Program-made: the position numbers and the translations under genes
Notes under the pieces: model-generated
The model's input: the letters and a program-made list of their open reading frames with translations, nothing else
Databases searched by the model: none
What the model was told of the DNA's origin: nothing
Shown: in pieces, positions 1-10,073 of the stretch
Position numbering within the stretch: the stretch's first letter is position 1
Layout: each line of letters opens with the position of its first letter
Assembly: GCA_014799925.1 (NCBI GenBank)
Contig: JAAVHC010000070.1
Span: 1 to 54,401 of the forward strand
Reading direction: 5' to 3'
DNA from: Oscillibacter sp.
Lineage (GTDB): Bacteria > Bacillota > Clostridia > Oscillospirales > Oscillospiraceae
Length of the DNA stretch: 54,401 nucleotides

Positions 1-37
1 CGTAATTCTTGATCCTGGTCCACTTCTTTTTACTCAT
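1..37 (-). CDS. 5' end of a CDS cut by the window edge, possibly a transposase
   Basis: Only the first 12 codons are in the window (MSKKKWTRIKNY). The start is supported by a GAGGGGG ribosome binding site 7-8 nt upstream of the ATG. The basic, short N-terminus resembles what I recall of OrfA-like proteins of IS3-type elements in Firmicutes, but twelve residues are too few for a family call. The Shine-Dalgarno sequence lies inside the right arm of a 12-bp perfect stem (45-80), an arrangement that would limit translation. Function unknown; the transposase idea is inference. Confidence 0.45.
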   Translation of the reverse strand, partial: MSKKKWTRIKNY

Positions 38-44
38 AACAGTA

Positions 45-80
45 CCCCCTCATGTAAGTCTATTATCCTACATGAGGGGG
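45..80 (-). promoter_or_regulatory. 12-bp perfect stem-loop covering the RBS of the edge gene
   Basis: CCCCCTCATGTA (45-56) pairs perfectly with TACATGAGGGGG (69-80) around a 12-nt loop. Neither side is followed by a clean T-run, so it is a poor terminator. On the minus strand the 3' arm contains the GGGGG of the ribosome binding site for the CDS starting at 37, so folding should hide that site. Read-through transcripts from the SLH gene at 152-3658 would fold this way. Confidence 0.6.
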
Positions 81-151
81 CTTCTTGTCTATTGTCCGTT
101 TTTACTGGTTCGGTTCAGTCCGGCGCGGGGCTCCTTCACGTTTTACAGAGA

Positions 152-3100
152 TCACTGGGTCATCGCCCGGTGCAGCAGCAGCGCCATGTCCGCCCGCGTC
201 AGGTCAGCCTGGGGCGAAATGCTGCCATGGTCGGTGGGCAGCAGGCCCAGCCGGACCAGACCGGACACCGCCCCCTGGGCGTAACCGGACACCTGGTCCC
301 GGTCTTCATATGCCGCCAGGTCGTCGGCGCTGCCGTCGGGCACATTGATGCCCGCCTGCTTCAGGGCCCTCTGGACCATCAGCGCGGCGTCCTGGCGGGA
401 GATGGCGGCGGAGGGCTGGAAGCGTTTATCGCCCACGCCGTTGACTACGCCCAGCGCGTACATCTGGTTCACCGCGTTGGCATAGTAGGCGTCGGACGGG
501 ACGTCCATGAAGCCCGTGACGGTGCTGCCCGCGCTGAACTGGAACGCACGCGCCAGCATCAGGCAGAAGTCTCCCCGCCGAATGGATGCGTCCGGACTGT
601 AGCGGCGCTCGCCCACGCCGTTGACCACACCCTGAGCGTACAAATAATCAACCGCAGACCTGGTCTGGGCGGAGCAGTCCGCCAGATCGTCAAAGTGCGC
701 CGACACCTGGGGCTGCGTCACCAGGATACGGATGGTACCGCTATAGGAAGTGACCCCATCTTTAACCGCGGTGTAAGGAATGTTGACTTCGCCGTAAAAC
801 CCCGCCTTGGGAACAAACGTCAGATTGGACACCGCCGGTTCACTGTAGAGATGATACTCAGTGGAGGTGTTCCCCTGCCAGCTGTACTGAGTGGGGCCGA
901 CGTACCCGAAGTAGAGTTTGCCCTGGTCCTCTGTGGGCATTCCCGTGAACCGCAGTGAGGTGGGAACGCCGCCGGACGCCTCCTGAATCCTGTAGACGTC
1001 CAGGTGGACCGGCGCGCCGGTAGTCTCATAGCGAACCAGTCCGCCCTGGGAACTGGCCGCATAAACGGTAATCTCCACCGTTCCTGTGAACGTCCGGCCG
1101 GTGATGGACGTGCCAAGATAGGAGAGGCTAACGGTGCCCGCGAAGCCCCTGCCTGGAGCAAAGGTCACCCAGTCGATCCGGTTCTCCCCGTTCAGGTACA
1201 AATCCTGGCCCCGGCTCAGCGCGGTGGGATTGGTCCCGGAGTGGTAGCCGCAGTACAGAATGCCCTGGCCGGAGGAAGGCAGTTCGAGGCGGATATAGCT
1301 CAGCGCCTCGTTGGTGGCCTGACGGCAGACGGTATCAAAATCCTGCCCCACAAAGCGGGCCGGGTCCTGGCCGGAGGTGTGATAGGTGATCGAGTCGATG
1401 GAGCCGCTGCCGGCCCCCGCGCCGCTGCTGATAACCAGCAGGCCGGAGAAGGTCTCCCCGGACACCGCGCAGCCCGTGAAGGGAATCTCCAGAGAACCCC
1501 GGAAAGTCTCCGCCGCCCAGAAGGAGAGGTTGGCGATATAAGGAGTGGCGCTGTTATAATACCTGGTGGATGTGGTCACCCGCGTGCCCATGCCGCCGCC
1601 GCTGGTGCGGTTGTGGTACAGCGCGCCCTGATGGAAGTCCGGCAGGGTCGGGAAGTTGATATAGTGCAGCCGCTGGCCGGTCAGGGACTGGCAGAAGCCC
1701 GCGAAGTCAGACAGCTCCAGCTTCACCGACTCTCCGGGCGCGCAGACATAGCTGATATCTCCGCTGCCGAAGGACTGGATAAGAATCTCCACCGTGCCGG
1801 AGAACTCCACACCGTCCCGGTCCGTACCGCTGAAGGGAATCCGGACCATGCCCTCAAAGCTGTTGGCAGCCACGAAGGTCAGACGGTCGATCTGTGCGGG
1901 GCTGTATGCGACGCCTGCCCCCACAGCGGAGCCGCGGACGCCGTTCCAGCCGTAGTAAAGGGTCCCCTGGGAGACGGGAGGCGGCGTAAAGGAGACGCCG
2001 GAGAGGGCCCGGCCCCCGACGTTCACACAGAAGTCCTCAAAATCCCAGCGGGAGAAGGAAACTTCACCCGCGCCGTCGTCGGTATAGGTGATGGCGGCGT
2101 TCATGCTCTGCCTCACCTGGATGACCAGCCTTCCGATATACTTGCCGCCGGTGGTGCTGTAGCCCTCGTAGCTGATGGTCACTGTGCCCACGAAGCTCTG
2201 GGCGGGCACAAAGCTCACGTCGTCCAGGCCCTTGCGGTCATATTTCTCCGAGGCGTTGACCCGGGAGGCGTAATCCATCGCGTTCTTGTAATCCCGGTAC
2301 AGCGTGCCCTGACTGGCGGGAGGCTGGGTGAAGATCACGTAGCTGAGAGACGCGCCGGTCTGAGCCTGACAGACCTTGATAAAGTCCTCCGCTTTCAGCT
2401 TCAGCGGCACGTCCGAGCGTGTGGTGAGGAGCACGTCCTCGGTTTTGGCATCGGCGAGAGTAACGTTGATCCGGCATTTGAAGGTCCGGTTCGCGCCGGT
2501 GCTGTCGGTGGCCTGGCCCGTGAATTCAATTGTCGCCTTTTCTCCTCTGAAGGACTCGCTGGGGACAAAGACCAGGTCCCTGATGTAAGGACCACGGACG
2601 GCGCCGGAGGCATAGTAGGTTATGCCGCTGCCCGCGCCGGAGCCGGCGTCATCCGGGGATTTGTAGCCATGGTAGATAATGCCCTGGCTGGGGGAGACGC
2701 TAAGGTCAATGATGGAAACCAGATTGCTGCGGGTCATCTCCTGACACTTCAGGTTCATTAAGGATTCCAGGGCGGAAAACTGCAGAGGCCTGGAGGGGCT
2801 GACAGCCTCCGTCCAGTCGATCTCGCCCTCGTCCGCGGTCACAGTCAGGGGAATATCCTTTTCGCTGACTATCCCGCCGTAGTTGGCCGAAAGGCGCAGT
2901 GTCCCCGTACCCTCCCTGCGGCCCTCCACCGAAACGCTCGCATTGGAGATGATGGCGGGAATAAAGACAATTGTCTTGCTGTTGATCTCCCTGGCGGACA
3001 TCTCTGCGTTTTTCGCGTTGCCGAAGAGGAAATAGTCGGTCCCCAGTCTCAGGACCTTCAGCTCATTCTCAGAAAGCCTGAGCCCCTCCTCCTCCAGCTG

Positions 3101-3658
3101 GCTGCTGAGCTTGATGCCGCTGACCTCGACGTGGATGGTGCATACCAGGTCGCCTGCCGTAATCGTCACATCGGCCGTACCGGGCTTTTCCCCGGTTATG
3201 ATGCCAATATGACCCTGGCCTGGCCGCTGACTGTCTGATTGTTCCTCTGTGGAGACGACACTGCTGTCGCTGGAGGCCCAGACCACGTGCCGGCTCTCGT
3301 TCAGAGCTGAAGCCGGTTCCAGATCCACCGTCAGCTGAACGCTTCCCTGACGGGTGGAGTTCGGTTCCAGAATCAGCGTGTATTCCTTTCCGGCCTCAAC
3401 CACTTCCATCTGGCTGATGCCGTTGCCGCCCAAGTTGATTTTTGTGACGGTATCGGGAGATTGTTCTTCACCGGGGGCTTCATCGCCAGAACCGGTATGA
3501 CCACCCTCTCCGCTGCCGGGGTTGTTTTCTTCCGCTTTTTCGCCTTCTTCATCATTGCTGCCTGGATTGTTCGCCGACAGGGCGGCAGGGGCCATGGACA
3601 GCGTCAGAGCCAGCGCCAGCAGCAGAGAGAGCAGCCGCCGTTTTGTGGAGATCTTCAT
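152..3658 (-). CDS. Large secreted SLH-anchored protein with six tandem QGxLY repeats
   Basis: Predicted 1168-aa secreted surface protein. Residues 1-28 form a signal peptide (KRRLLSLLLALALTLSM, cleavage near AALSA). About 92-180 looks like a BIG2/Ig-like domain (WASSDSSVV, ITGEKPGTADVTI). From about 300 to 960 there are six repeats of about 105-115 residues, each with [FY]xxxCQ...LSYIxF...QGxLYxGY...LTFVPxxxFxGTVxIPYxG...GTVxI. Residues about 985-1168 carry three SLH modules (for example YLYAQGVVNGVGERRYSPDASIRRGDF), which bind secondary cell-wall polymer. The ATG is chosen for the signal peptide and GAAGGAG 6 nt upstream. It follows the 2075-aa SLH gene after a terminator-like hairpin. The role of the repeats is unknown. 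Confidence 0.9.
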   Translation of the reverse strand: MKISTKRRLLSLLLALALTLSMAPAALSANNPGSNDEEGEKAEENNPGSGEGGHTGSGDEAPGEEQSPDTVTKINLGGNGISQMEVVEAGKEYTLILEPNSTRQGSVQLTVDLEPASALNESRHVVWASSDSSVVSTEEQSDSQRPGQGHIGIITGEKPGTADVTITAGDLVCTIHVEVSGIKLSSQLEEEGLRLSENELKVLRLGTDYFLFGNAKNAEMSAREINSKTIVFIPAIISNASVSVEGRREGTGTLRLSANYGGIVSEKDIPLTVTADEGEIDWTEAVSPSRPLQFSALESLMNLKCQEMTRSNLVSIIDLSVSPSQGIIYHGYKSPDDAGSGAGSGITYYASGAVRGPYIRDLVFVPSESFRGEKATIEFTGQATDSTGANRTFKCRINVTLADAKTEDVLLTTRSDVPLKLKAEDFIKVCQAQTGASLSYVIFTQPPASQGTLYRDYKNAMDYASRVNASEKYDRKGLDDVSFVPAQSFVGTVTISYEGYSTTGGKYIGRLVIQVRQSMNAAITYTDDGAGEVSFSRWDFEDFCVNVGGRALSGVSFTPPPVSQGTLYYGWNGVRGSAVGAGVAYSPAQIDRLTFVAANSFEGMVRIPFSGTDRDGVEFSGTVEILIQSFGSGDISYVCAPGESVKLELSDFAGFCQSLTGQRLHYINFPTLPDFHQGALYHNRTSGGGMGTRVTTSTRYYNSATPYIANLSFWAAETFRGSLEIPFTGCAVSGETFSGLLVISSGAGAGSGSIDSITYHTSGQDPARFVGQDFDTVCRQATNEALSYIRLELPSSGQGILYCGYHSGTNPTALSRGQDLYLNGENRIDWVTFAPGRGFAGTVSLSYLGTSITGRTFTGTVEITVYAASSQGGLVRYETTGAPVHLDVYRIQEASGGVPTSLRFTGMPTEDQGKLYFGYVGPTQYSWQGNTSTEYHLYSEPAVSNLTFVPKAGFYGEVNIPYTAVKDGVTSYSGTIRILVTQPQVSAHFDDLADCSAQTRSAVDYLYAQGVVNGVGERRYSPDASIRRGDFCLMLARAFQFSAGSTVTGFMDVPSDAYYANAVNQMYALGVVNGVGDKRFQPSAAISRQDAALMVQRALKQAGINVPDGSADDLAAYEDRDQVSGYAQGAVSGLVRLGLLPTDHGSISPQADLTRADMALLLHRAMTQ

Positions 3659-3695
3659 AAAAACGCTCCTTCTTTCGTCATTTGCCTGGATAGGG

Positions 3696-3723
3696 AAAAG
3701 GGAGCGGGCCGCAGCCCGCTCCC
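3696..3723 (-). terminator. Intrinsic terminator after the 2075-aa SLH gene
   Basis: GGGAGCGGGC (3700-3709) and GCCCGCTCCC (3714-3723) form a 10-bp perfect stem with a 4-nt loop. On the minus strand it is followed by TTTTCCC. It lies between the two giant SLH genes, so transcription of the downstream one depends on read-through or on a promoter I did not find. Confidence 0.7.
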
Positions 3724-3728
3724 GGGGG

Positions 3729-6700
3729 TCAGGGGATAGGTGCTGGCGCTGGAGTAATCATGCTGGATTGCGTACCGGATATATTGACGGTTACTTCATA
3801 AGTTATGTCGCCATCTCCTACGGTAAGCGTTACCGCATAGGGGCTTGACGGCAGCGAAAGCACCATTGCACGGACTGTCAAAGTCTTTCCGTCCGGGCTT
3901 AATGTAACGTCAAAAGTCTTACTAAAGGCATCGTCAGGAGAAAATGTCACTTTATTCTCTATCGTGGACGACAGCGGACTGACGCTGGTAAAGACAAAGG
4001 TTACGGTGGGATTGGGATTGGCAACCGTAACGGCCACGTTTACCGTGTCGCCGTCCTTTCTGACTCCGGTGCCGCTTGCGCTTGTAAAGGTCAGCGTATT
4101 TCCGACATAGACGGTGATTTCCTTCATTCCCGTTTTCATCTCACCGCTTGGAAGCGTCACCGAAACGTTCACTCTGACCGTCGTCTGGCCCGTACCCGTC
4201 AGATCAAAGACCGCGCTTTTGGATCTCCCATCGTCTCTGGTCCCATCCGCTTTATTCCCCAATGCGAGAACATTGGTGTTGGTAGACGTCCAGATATACG
4301 ACGCGCTGTCTTCGTACTGGGGAGGATAAATGCTGGAGCCAAAGGTCATCTTTCCGCCATGGGTCGATACGCTGTCCACATAGAGCGTCTGCGTTCCTGT
4401 GATGTCGCCCTCCACATAGATGCCTTCTCCGGTAGGAGGTACGATCGTTATTGTGATATCCGGCAGCTGCTCAAACGTGTAGGTGAACGATCTTGAAACG
4501 CTTCCATACTGCAGTCTGATCGTTACGCCCGTTGCCGTCTCCGTCACCCAGATATCAAGGGCTTCCTGACAGGACATATCGTTGGTGTTGGTCCACTGGC
4601 CTCCCAGAATCCGGATGTGATCGCCGTTCGCCCAGCCGCTGTTGTTTCTGCTTCTGAGCGTGACGGACGTGGAGGTTCTGTCGGTAATGACGTCCGCTTC
4701 AAGACGGTCCTTTAAGCTGCCGCCAATCCCGGAGGTCCAGGTTCCTATGTCAAAAATGTTTGTGTCGTCCAACGGGTCGCCGGTACTGGAGACAAAAATC
4801 GGCTGCGTCAGGGAGAACGTGATTTCGCCCGGGAACAGGGTATCCGCCGCTACGCCGCCGGTGATTCCCGCATACCAGCCGCCGGTATCCACCGCCGGAT
4901 ATGTTGCCTTGCCGATGTGGATCGGCGTATACGCCGCGTAGGAGTCGATCTCCTCCTCCCTCCCTGTCGCATCCTCGGCCCAGGCCACGCCTATGATGAC
5001 GTGGTCCGTGCCCTCGGCTTCAATATCCAGCTTCCTGTTTGTCGCGCTTCCGCTGGTCACAAGGAACGAGCTGTCGCTATAGTCAACATAGTCAACATTT
5101 GCTCCCAGGAATTCGGTTTGGAAGCCGCCGCGCAGGAAGTCGCTCAATTCTCCTTTCTGAGTGCTGTCAGCGAAGATATCAAATACGGAATAGTTTTCAA
5201 ACGTACTGCCCGACGGAAGGACTGCCTCTTCGCCGGGACCGACCGTCACGCTGCTCGCCCGGTACTTGCCGATCAGCGCGTCCAGTACGGTGTACGGGTG
5301 GGTCGGGTCGTCAGGCCACAGCGTTGAATGCTCATAGTTGCTGGGAAGGTGCAGATTGCCTGCCGAATCCCTGACGCCGTACTGGTCGCCAACCTTTAAC
5401 GGCTGATTCAGCTTTAAAATTTTCTTTGCGTCGCTCAGGGTAAAGACCACGTAATTCACGTAGGAGCGCAGGCCGTTCCTTTCCCGGTCCGCGCGGATGG
5501 TTGCGTTGGGGTCGCGCCAGCCCAGCTGAAGCTTCGGCTTAATGCTCCTCGGCGTTGTAAACTGATACAGGTACACGTGGGACAGGGTATCCGACTCGCC
5601 CTTGACGACGACGTAGAGGTAGTAATTGCTCTCCGGCGACAGGCCCTCGACGGTGAAATCCTCCGTCTTGTATCCCTCGGCAGTCTTCGTGCCGTGAATT
5701 GCGTCGGCGGTGCCGGCATTGGAGCTGGGACTCATGACCCAGTTCTTGTCCGGGCTTACGATCAGGTTGGGCGTCTCGGGGTCGTCCCCTGCGGACACTA
5801 CCGGCGGCATGTCCGTCGTACCGATCATCCACGGCTGCATCGACTGTCCCTGGGTCGGGTCAGGCGGGGCGAGGCTGGAAGCCCCGTTCTTGTCCGTCAA
5901 ACGGATATGATACTCGCCGTCTGATCCGGACAGCGCCAGCAGCGCGCCTGTCTGTTCCGCATTGACCACCGCGTCCGTTTGATTCGTGCTTGCTTCGCTG
6001 GGCGCCGTTGTCCCGTCCGCGTTCTTCATAAGAGTACGCGTTGTGGTGATCTCCGCCGTCCTGTTCGTGCCGGAGTCCGCCCTGCCGACCATCCAGTAGA
6101 CCGTTCCGGGGGTGGACATACGGAACTCCACCTTCGCGGAAGACGGGGTGATCTCCGGGAACTGCACGCCGGTGAAGGAGGGCAGGCGGCTGTCGGTGAA
6201 CCGGTAGGACAGCTCGATGGCCTTCTGCTCCTGGTTATTGGCGTCGTACCAGCGGCCAATGCTGAGCGCGCCGCCGTTGAGCTTCTTGTCCAGCGCCTCA
6301 TTCCAGCGGGTCTCCGTCACGCCGCCGGGGTTGGTGGCGGTGCCGTCGCTGGCAATGCCGTTGAGGTTGTTGGACTGGCCCGCCGCCACGTTGACGTGGA
6401 AGACCACGTTTTCATTCCAGCTGCGCCAGGTTTCCCGGTTATTCTGGATTTCCGGGATAACGCCCAATCGGGTGATATGGATGACAAACTCGTAGCGGAG
6501 CTTGCTGCTGAGATTCTTCAGCAGCGGGAAGGTCGTGGAGCCGCAGCCGCTGAAGTTCTTGTTGACGCTGCGGCCGCTCTCCTGTCTGTTGGTGGGGTTA
6601 ATCGCGCCGCTGTTGCCCAGCAGAATCCAGCCGTTGGCGTCGGGCGTATTGGCGCTGTTGGTATACTGGGGCAGGAGGTAGTCGGTGATATTCGCCGTAT

Positions 6701-9700
6701 CCGTCTCATCGTTGGGGTTCTTGTACTGATACGTGGAGGGATAGGTGCCCCTGCTGTCGGAAATCTTCCTGCCCAGTTCGTCCACCACGCGGTAGTAGAG
6801 ATCAAACTCAAGCTGGTTCCCCGTCCACAGCAGCACGTCATAGCTGATGGAATCGTTGACCGTCTCCGTAGAAACCGGCTGCATGCGGAAGCTCATGTCG
6901 ATACGGACAGACTCAGAATTCACAATCGGCCCATCGCTCACGCCGGGGTTGGAGAAGTCCACCCGGGGCATCTCCACCTCGAACACCGGCACGTTATGGC
7001 CTGCCGCCGCGGAAGCCGCCTGGTTGCGGAAGAAGTCCACGGTTTCGGGCACCAGCTCGTTCTGGTTGTTGGACACGTCGCGGATGCTCTCAATGGTGAA
7101 GTAGTACTCCCCGCCGTTCTCCAGATGCAGTCCGGAGGAGGGGAACTCGATGCGGATGCCGCCGCTGGAGAGGGTGGTGACCCTCGCCTGCGTGTAGTCG
7201 ATGGTCCACTCGTCGCGGGTATCGGCGGTCTGGTATTTGTAGATGATGGTCTCCTCGGAGTTGTCCTGCGCGTTGACCTTATGGAGCCTGATGGAGTTGT
7301 ACAGGCAGCTTGCCAGCCGGTTGACGGCGGCGTTCCGCTCGGTCTGGGTACCGGTCCGGGTCTCCTGATAAATCTCCAGGAAGCTCTTGCCGCCGCCCTC
7401 GCCGTCATAACGGACATTCTCGGACACATCCAGGTAAATCGCCGTATCGGACATGGGGTCCCTGGTCTTATCCGTACCGGCGACGTGGGAGAAGGACTGG
7501 GTAAACTTCGGTCCGGTGGTGTCCAGAGTATTGATGGTGATTTTCTTTGCCGGATGCGAGCGGTTCCCGGCAGTGTCCACGGCCACATAGTAGAAATCAT
7601 ACGCGGCTTCGGCCAGCAGACCGCTGATGGTGATCGTGCCGTCCGTATTCTCCCTGGCATTGACCCGTCCGGATTTGCCATTCGAGCCAATATTCATACC
7701 GGATATGATCTGCAATTTCGCGTAGTCAGTATCCAGCGGCGCCGTGTCATAATCCGTGCCGGGCTCCGGCTTGGGGTAGACTGTCCCGGCGGGCACCGCT
7801 ACCCAGTAGACCACGCCGTCCTCATCCAGCCGGAAGGTCATGCTCACGCCGGTAGCCTTCACATCGGTAACGGTGGGGTCTACAATGAACTTTGGCGGGG
7901 TCTCATCGGTAGTGGTAAAGGTCAGAGACGTGACCGCGGAACTGTTCACGCCGTCGGTGAGCCAGAGGTAGAGCACATAGGTAGTCTTCTCCGCCAGCAG
8001 CACGTCATTGACGCGGATGGTGGACTCCTGGTTCTTATACAGGTCCTGTACACCGTAGCCCAGCGCTCCCGCAACAGCGCCGGTCTGCAGCTCGTCAGCC
8101 GTAGGCGCCACCGTATTCAGGGGCATGAGGGCATAATAGACCCTGCAGTCCTTGGTTGGCATGACCACCGCGACGCTGTCCCGGGGGGACACGGTGGACA
8201 TATGGGGATACCCGGTGCAGAAAGCGGGCTTCGTGTTATCAGGGGTAGTAAAGGAAATCACCTTCACGGTGCTGCGCTGGTCCCTGGCGTCCACCAGGAC
8301 AGCGGACAGGTAGTAGGACCCGCCGGGAGTCAGGCCGGTGACCCTGGAAAGGGTCTCCTCGTTGCCCCTGAGCACCCGCACAGAGCCGTTGCGCACGGCC
8401 ACATTGCCGTAGGACGGGGGCTTGATCAGGTCCTCCTCGCCGATGGACCCGTTCGTAATGGCGCTGACCGCCCAATAGACGGTGCCGGATTTATTGGTCA
8501 TGAACACGGCGTCCAGACCGGTGGGGGTGATATCCTGCGCTTCGGGGTAGCCCGCCAGGATCATGGGCTGCTCGGTGGACTCCCTGGCGCCGACGGAATC
8601 CATCTCCTCCCCCGCGATGACGGCGGTGATGCCGGGACGGATCTCGATCTCATCGGGCAGCATGACAACGTCGCAGTCGGGGGCGTTGACCTCCAGCCGG
8701 ACGATATCGCCCTCCCCGGTGACGCTGACGCCGGTATCCAGAATCAGCTCCTTGACCACGGTGCCCCGGTCGATAATCACTCGGGAATCCACGGCCTCCT
8801 CATCCACGGTGAGCTTTGCCACGGTGCCGCTGGCGGCGTGAACGGTGGAGTTGGGGGTCTTGTTGATGACCTCCCCGATCCGGCCCGCCAGGGTCAGCCT
8901 GGGGGGCGCCCAGCCCTCCGGGGCCTCCTCGCCCTCACCGTAAGAATCCCCCTCCAGGGAGATCATGTGCAGGCCCAGGCCGTCAGGGGTGTTGTCCTCG
9001 ATATAGGCGCTGGAGCGCACGGTGGTTTTGCCGATCTCGGTGATGCCGTCGGCGCGGATGGAAACCTCGTGATCCTGAAGGTTATCCACCAGCAGCTCGT
9101 CGGCGGTGACATTGCGCAGCAGAATGCTGGCCCCGCCCTCGCTGGCGCCGGTGCCGCTGGCAATGATGCGGCCCAGGACGGTGACGTTCTCCAGCTTGAT
9201 GCCTCCCAGACCCACGCCGCCGGTGATGTACAGGTCGCCGCTGATGACGGTGTCCCGCAGGGTGACGCCGGGGGAAGAGACGGTCACGTTGCCGAACACG
9301 CCGCCCAGGGAGTAATCCCCCGCCTCCTGCAGGGGGGTGCCGATGATGCGGCTGACGAGCGCCGCCATCTCTCCCCAGGAGACCGACTGCTGGGGACGGA
9401 AGCTGCCGTCGTCATAGCCGTTGACCAGATAGTGCTCCAGGGAGGACTTGATCGTCCCCTGGGCCCAGGTGCTGATCTGGCGGGCGTCGGTAAAGTCCAT
9501 GATCTCCCCGGCGGACTCCTGAAGCATCATGTTGCGCCCCAGGATGGTGGTCGCCGTCTCCCGGTCCAGGGTGGAGTCGGGGGAGACGGTGGTGGGAGAG
9601 GTGCCGTTGATATACCGGGCGGTGTAGGCGATGCCCACATCGTCGTAGTACCAGTCCGTCTCGCTGACGTCCGTAAAGGGGGTGGGGCCGGGCTCATGGT

Positions 9701-9956
9701 AGCCGTAGGCCCGGTTGACGATGGCCATAAAGTCCGCGCGGGTCAGGGCAAGGTTCGGGTCGCCGGCCTGGTCGGCGCGGATGAAGCCCCACTCCACCAG
9801 CTGGCTGAGATACGGGTCCGCCCAATGGGCCGACGCCTCGCTGGCCGCTCCGCCGGGGAAGCCGGGGATCAGGCCCAGCGCCAGCGCCAGGGCCAGCAGG
9901 AGGGAAACCGCCCGCCTTCCGAAGGCGCGGCGGGAGAAGCCGGGTGTCTGCTGCAT
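3729..9956 (-). CDS. Giant (2075 aa) secreted SLH protein with beta-helix and Fn3-like modules
   Basis: Predicted surface protein. Residues 1-40 are a signal peptide with an RR pair before the hydrophobic core (RRAVSLLLALALALGLIPG). Three SLH modules follow at about 42-205, so this protein is anchored N-terminally, unlike the 1168-aa neighbour. Residues about 210-440 have the regular V/L-rich pattern of a parallel beta-helix (GVTLRDTVISGDLYITGGVG). The rest has repeated Fn3/Ig-like units opening with D-x-T-x-P-x-F and carrying a VYW or VYY strand (GTVYWAVS, CRVYYALM, GVVYWVAV, GTVYWMVG), then beta-rich domains to a Pro-rich end (PAPAPIP). The ATG has GGAG 9 nt upstream. It lies 117 bp after the PilZ gene on the same strand. 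Probably an adhesin or S-layer component; ligand unknown. Confidence 0.9.
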   Translation of the reverse strand: MQQTPGFSRRAFGRRAVSLLLALALALGLIPGFPGGAASEASAHWADPYLSQLVEWGFIRADQAGDPNLALTRADFMAIVNRAYGYHEPGPTPFTDVSETDWYYDDVGIAYTARYINGTSPTTVSPDSTLDRETATTILGRNMMLQESAGEIMDFTDARQISTWAQGTIKSSLEHYLVNGYDDGSFRPQQSVSWGEMAALVSRIIGTPLQEAGDYSLGGVFGNVTVSSPGVTLRDTVISGDLYITGGVGLGGIKLENVTVLGRIIASGTGASEGGASILLRNVTADELLVDNLQDHEVSIRADGITEIGKTTVRSSAYIEDNTPDGLGLHMISLEGDSYGEGEEAPEGWAPPRLTLAGRIGEVINKTPNSTVHAASGTVAKLTVDEEAVDSRVIIDRGTVVKELILDTGVSVTGEGDIVRLEVNAPDCDVVMLPDEIEIRPGITAVIAGEEMDSVGARESTEQPMILAGYPEAQDITPTGLDAVFMTNKSGTVYWAVSAITNGSIGEEDLIKPPSYGNVAVRNGSVRVLRGNEETLSRVTGLTPGGSYYLSAVLVDARDQRSTVKVISFTTPDNTKPAFCTGYPHMSTVSPRDSVAVVMPTKDCRVYYALMPLNTVAPTADELQTGAVAGALGYGVQDLYKNQESTIRVNDVLLAEKTTYVLYLWLTDGVNSSAVTSLTFTTTDETPPKFIVDPTVTDVKATGVSMTFRLDEDGVVYWVAVPAGTVYPKPEPGTDYDTAPLDTDYAKLQIISGMNIGSNGKSGRVNARENTDGTITISGLLAEAAYDFYYVAVDTAGNRSHPAKKITINTLDTTGPKFTQSFSHVAGTDKTRDPMSDTAIYLDVSENVRYDGEGGGKSFLEIYQETRTGTQTERNAAVNRLASCLYNSIRLHKVNAQDNSEETIIYKYQTADTRDEWTIDYTQARVTTLSSGGIRIEFPSSGLHLENGGEYYFTIESIRDVSNNQNELVPETVDFFRNQAASAAAGHNVPVFEVEMPRVDFSNPGVSDGPIVNSESVRIDMSFRMQPVSTETVNDSISYDVLLWTGNQLEFDLYYRVVDELGRKISDSRGTYPSTYQYKNPNDETDTANITDYLLPQYTNSANTPDANGWILLGNSGAINPTNRQESGRSVNKNFSGCGSTTFPLLKNLSSKLRYEFVIHITRLGVIPEIQNNRETWRSWNENVVFHVNVAAGQSNNLNGIASDGTATNPGGVTETRWNEALDKKLNGGALSIGRWYDANNQEQKAIELSYRFTDSRLPSFTGVQFPEITPSSAKVEFRMSTPGTVYWMVGRADSGTNRTAEITTTRTLMKNADGTTAPSEASTNQTDAVVNAEQTGALLALSGSDGEYHIRLTDKNGASSLAPPDPTQGQSMQPWMIGTTDMPPVVSAGDDPETPNLIVSPDKNWVMSPSSNAGTADAIHGTKTAEGYKTEDFTVEGLSPESNYYLYVVVKGESDTLSHVYLYQFTTPRSIKPKLQLGWRDPNATIRADRERNGLRSYVNYVVFTLSDAKKILKLNQPLKVGDQYGVRDSAGNLHLPSNYEHSTLWPDDPTHPYTVLDALIGKYRASSVTVGPGEEAVLPSGSTFENYSVFDIFADSTQKGELSDFLRGGFQTEFLGANVDYVDYSDSSFLVTSGSATNRKLDIEAEGTDHVIIGVAWAEDATGREEEIDSYAAYTPIHIGKATYPAVDTGGWYAGITGGVAADTLFPGEITFSLTQPIFVSSTGDPLDDTNIFDIGTWTSGIGGSLKDRLEADVITDRTSTSVTLRSRNNSGWANGDHIRILGGQWTNTNDMSCQEALDIWVTETATGVTIRLQYGSVSRSFTYTFEQLPDITITIVPPTGEGIYVEGDITGTQTLYVDSVSTHGGKMTFGSSIYPPQYEDSASYIWTSTNTNVLALGNKADGTRDDGRSKSAVFDLTGTGQTTVRVNVSVTLPSGEMKTGMKEITVYVGNTLTFTSASGTGVRKDGDTVNVAVTVANPNPTVTFVFTSVSPLSSTIENKVTFSPDDAFSKTFDVTLSPDGKTLTVRAMVLSLPSSPYAVTLTVGDGDITYEVTVNISGTQSSMITPAPAPIP

Positions 9957-10073
9957 AGAAACAAGCTCCTTTCGTGCGAGTCAAAAAGGGTCATGCGGGC
10001 GGTCGTTGGGCAAAGCCCGGCGGCCCCCAGGGCTGCGTTCTGCGCTCGGGGCCGCCATGAGCCGCCTCGCCTC

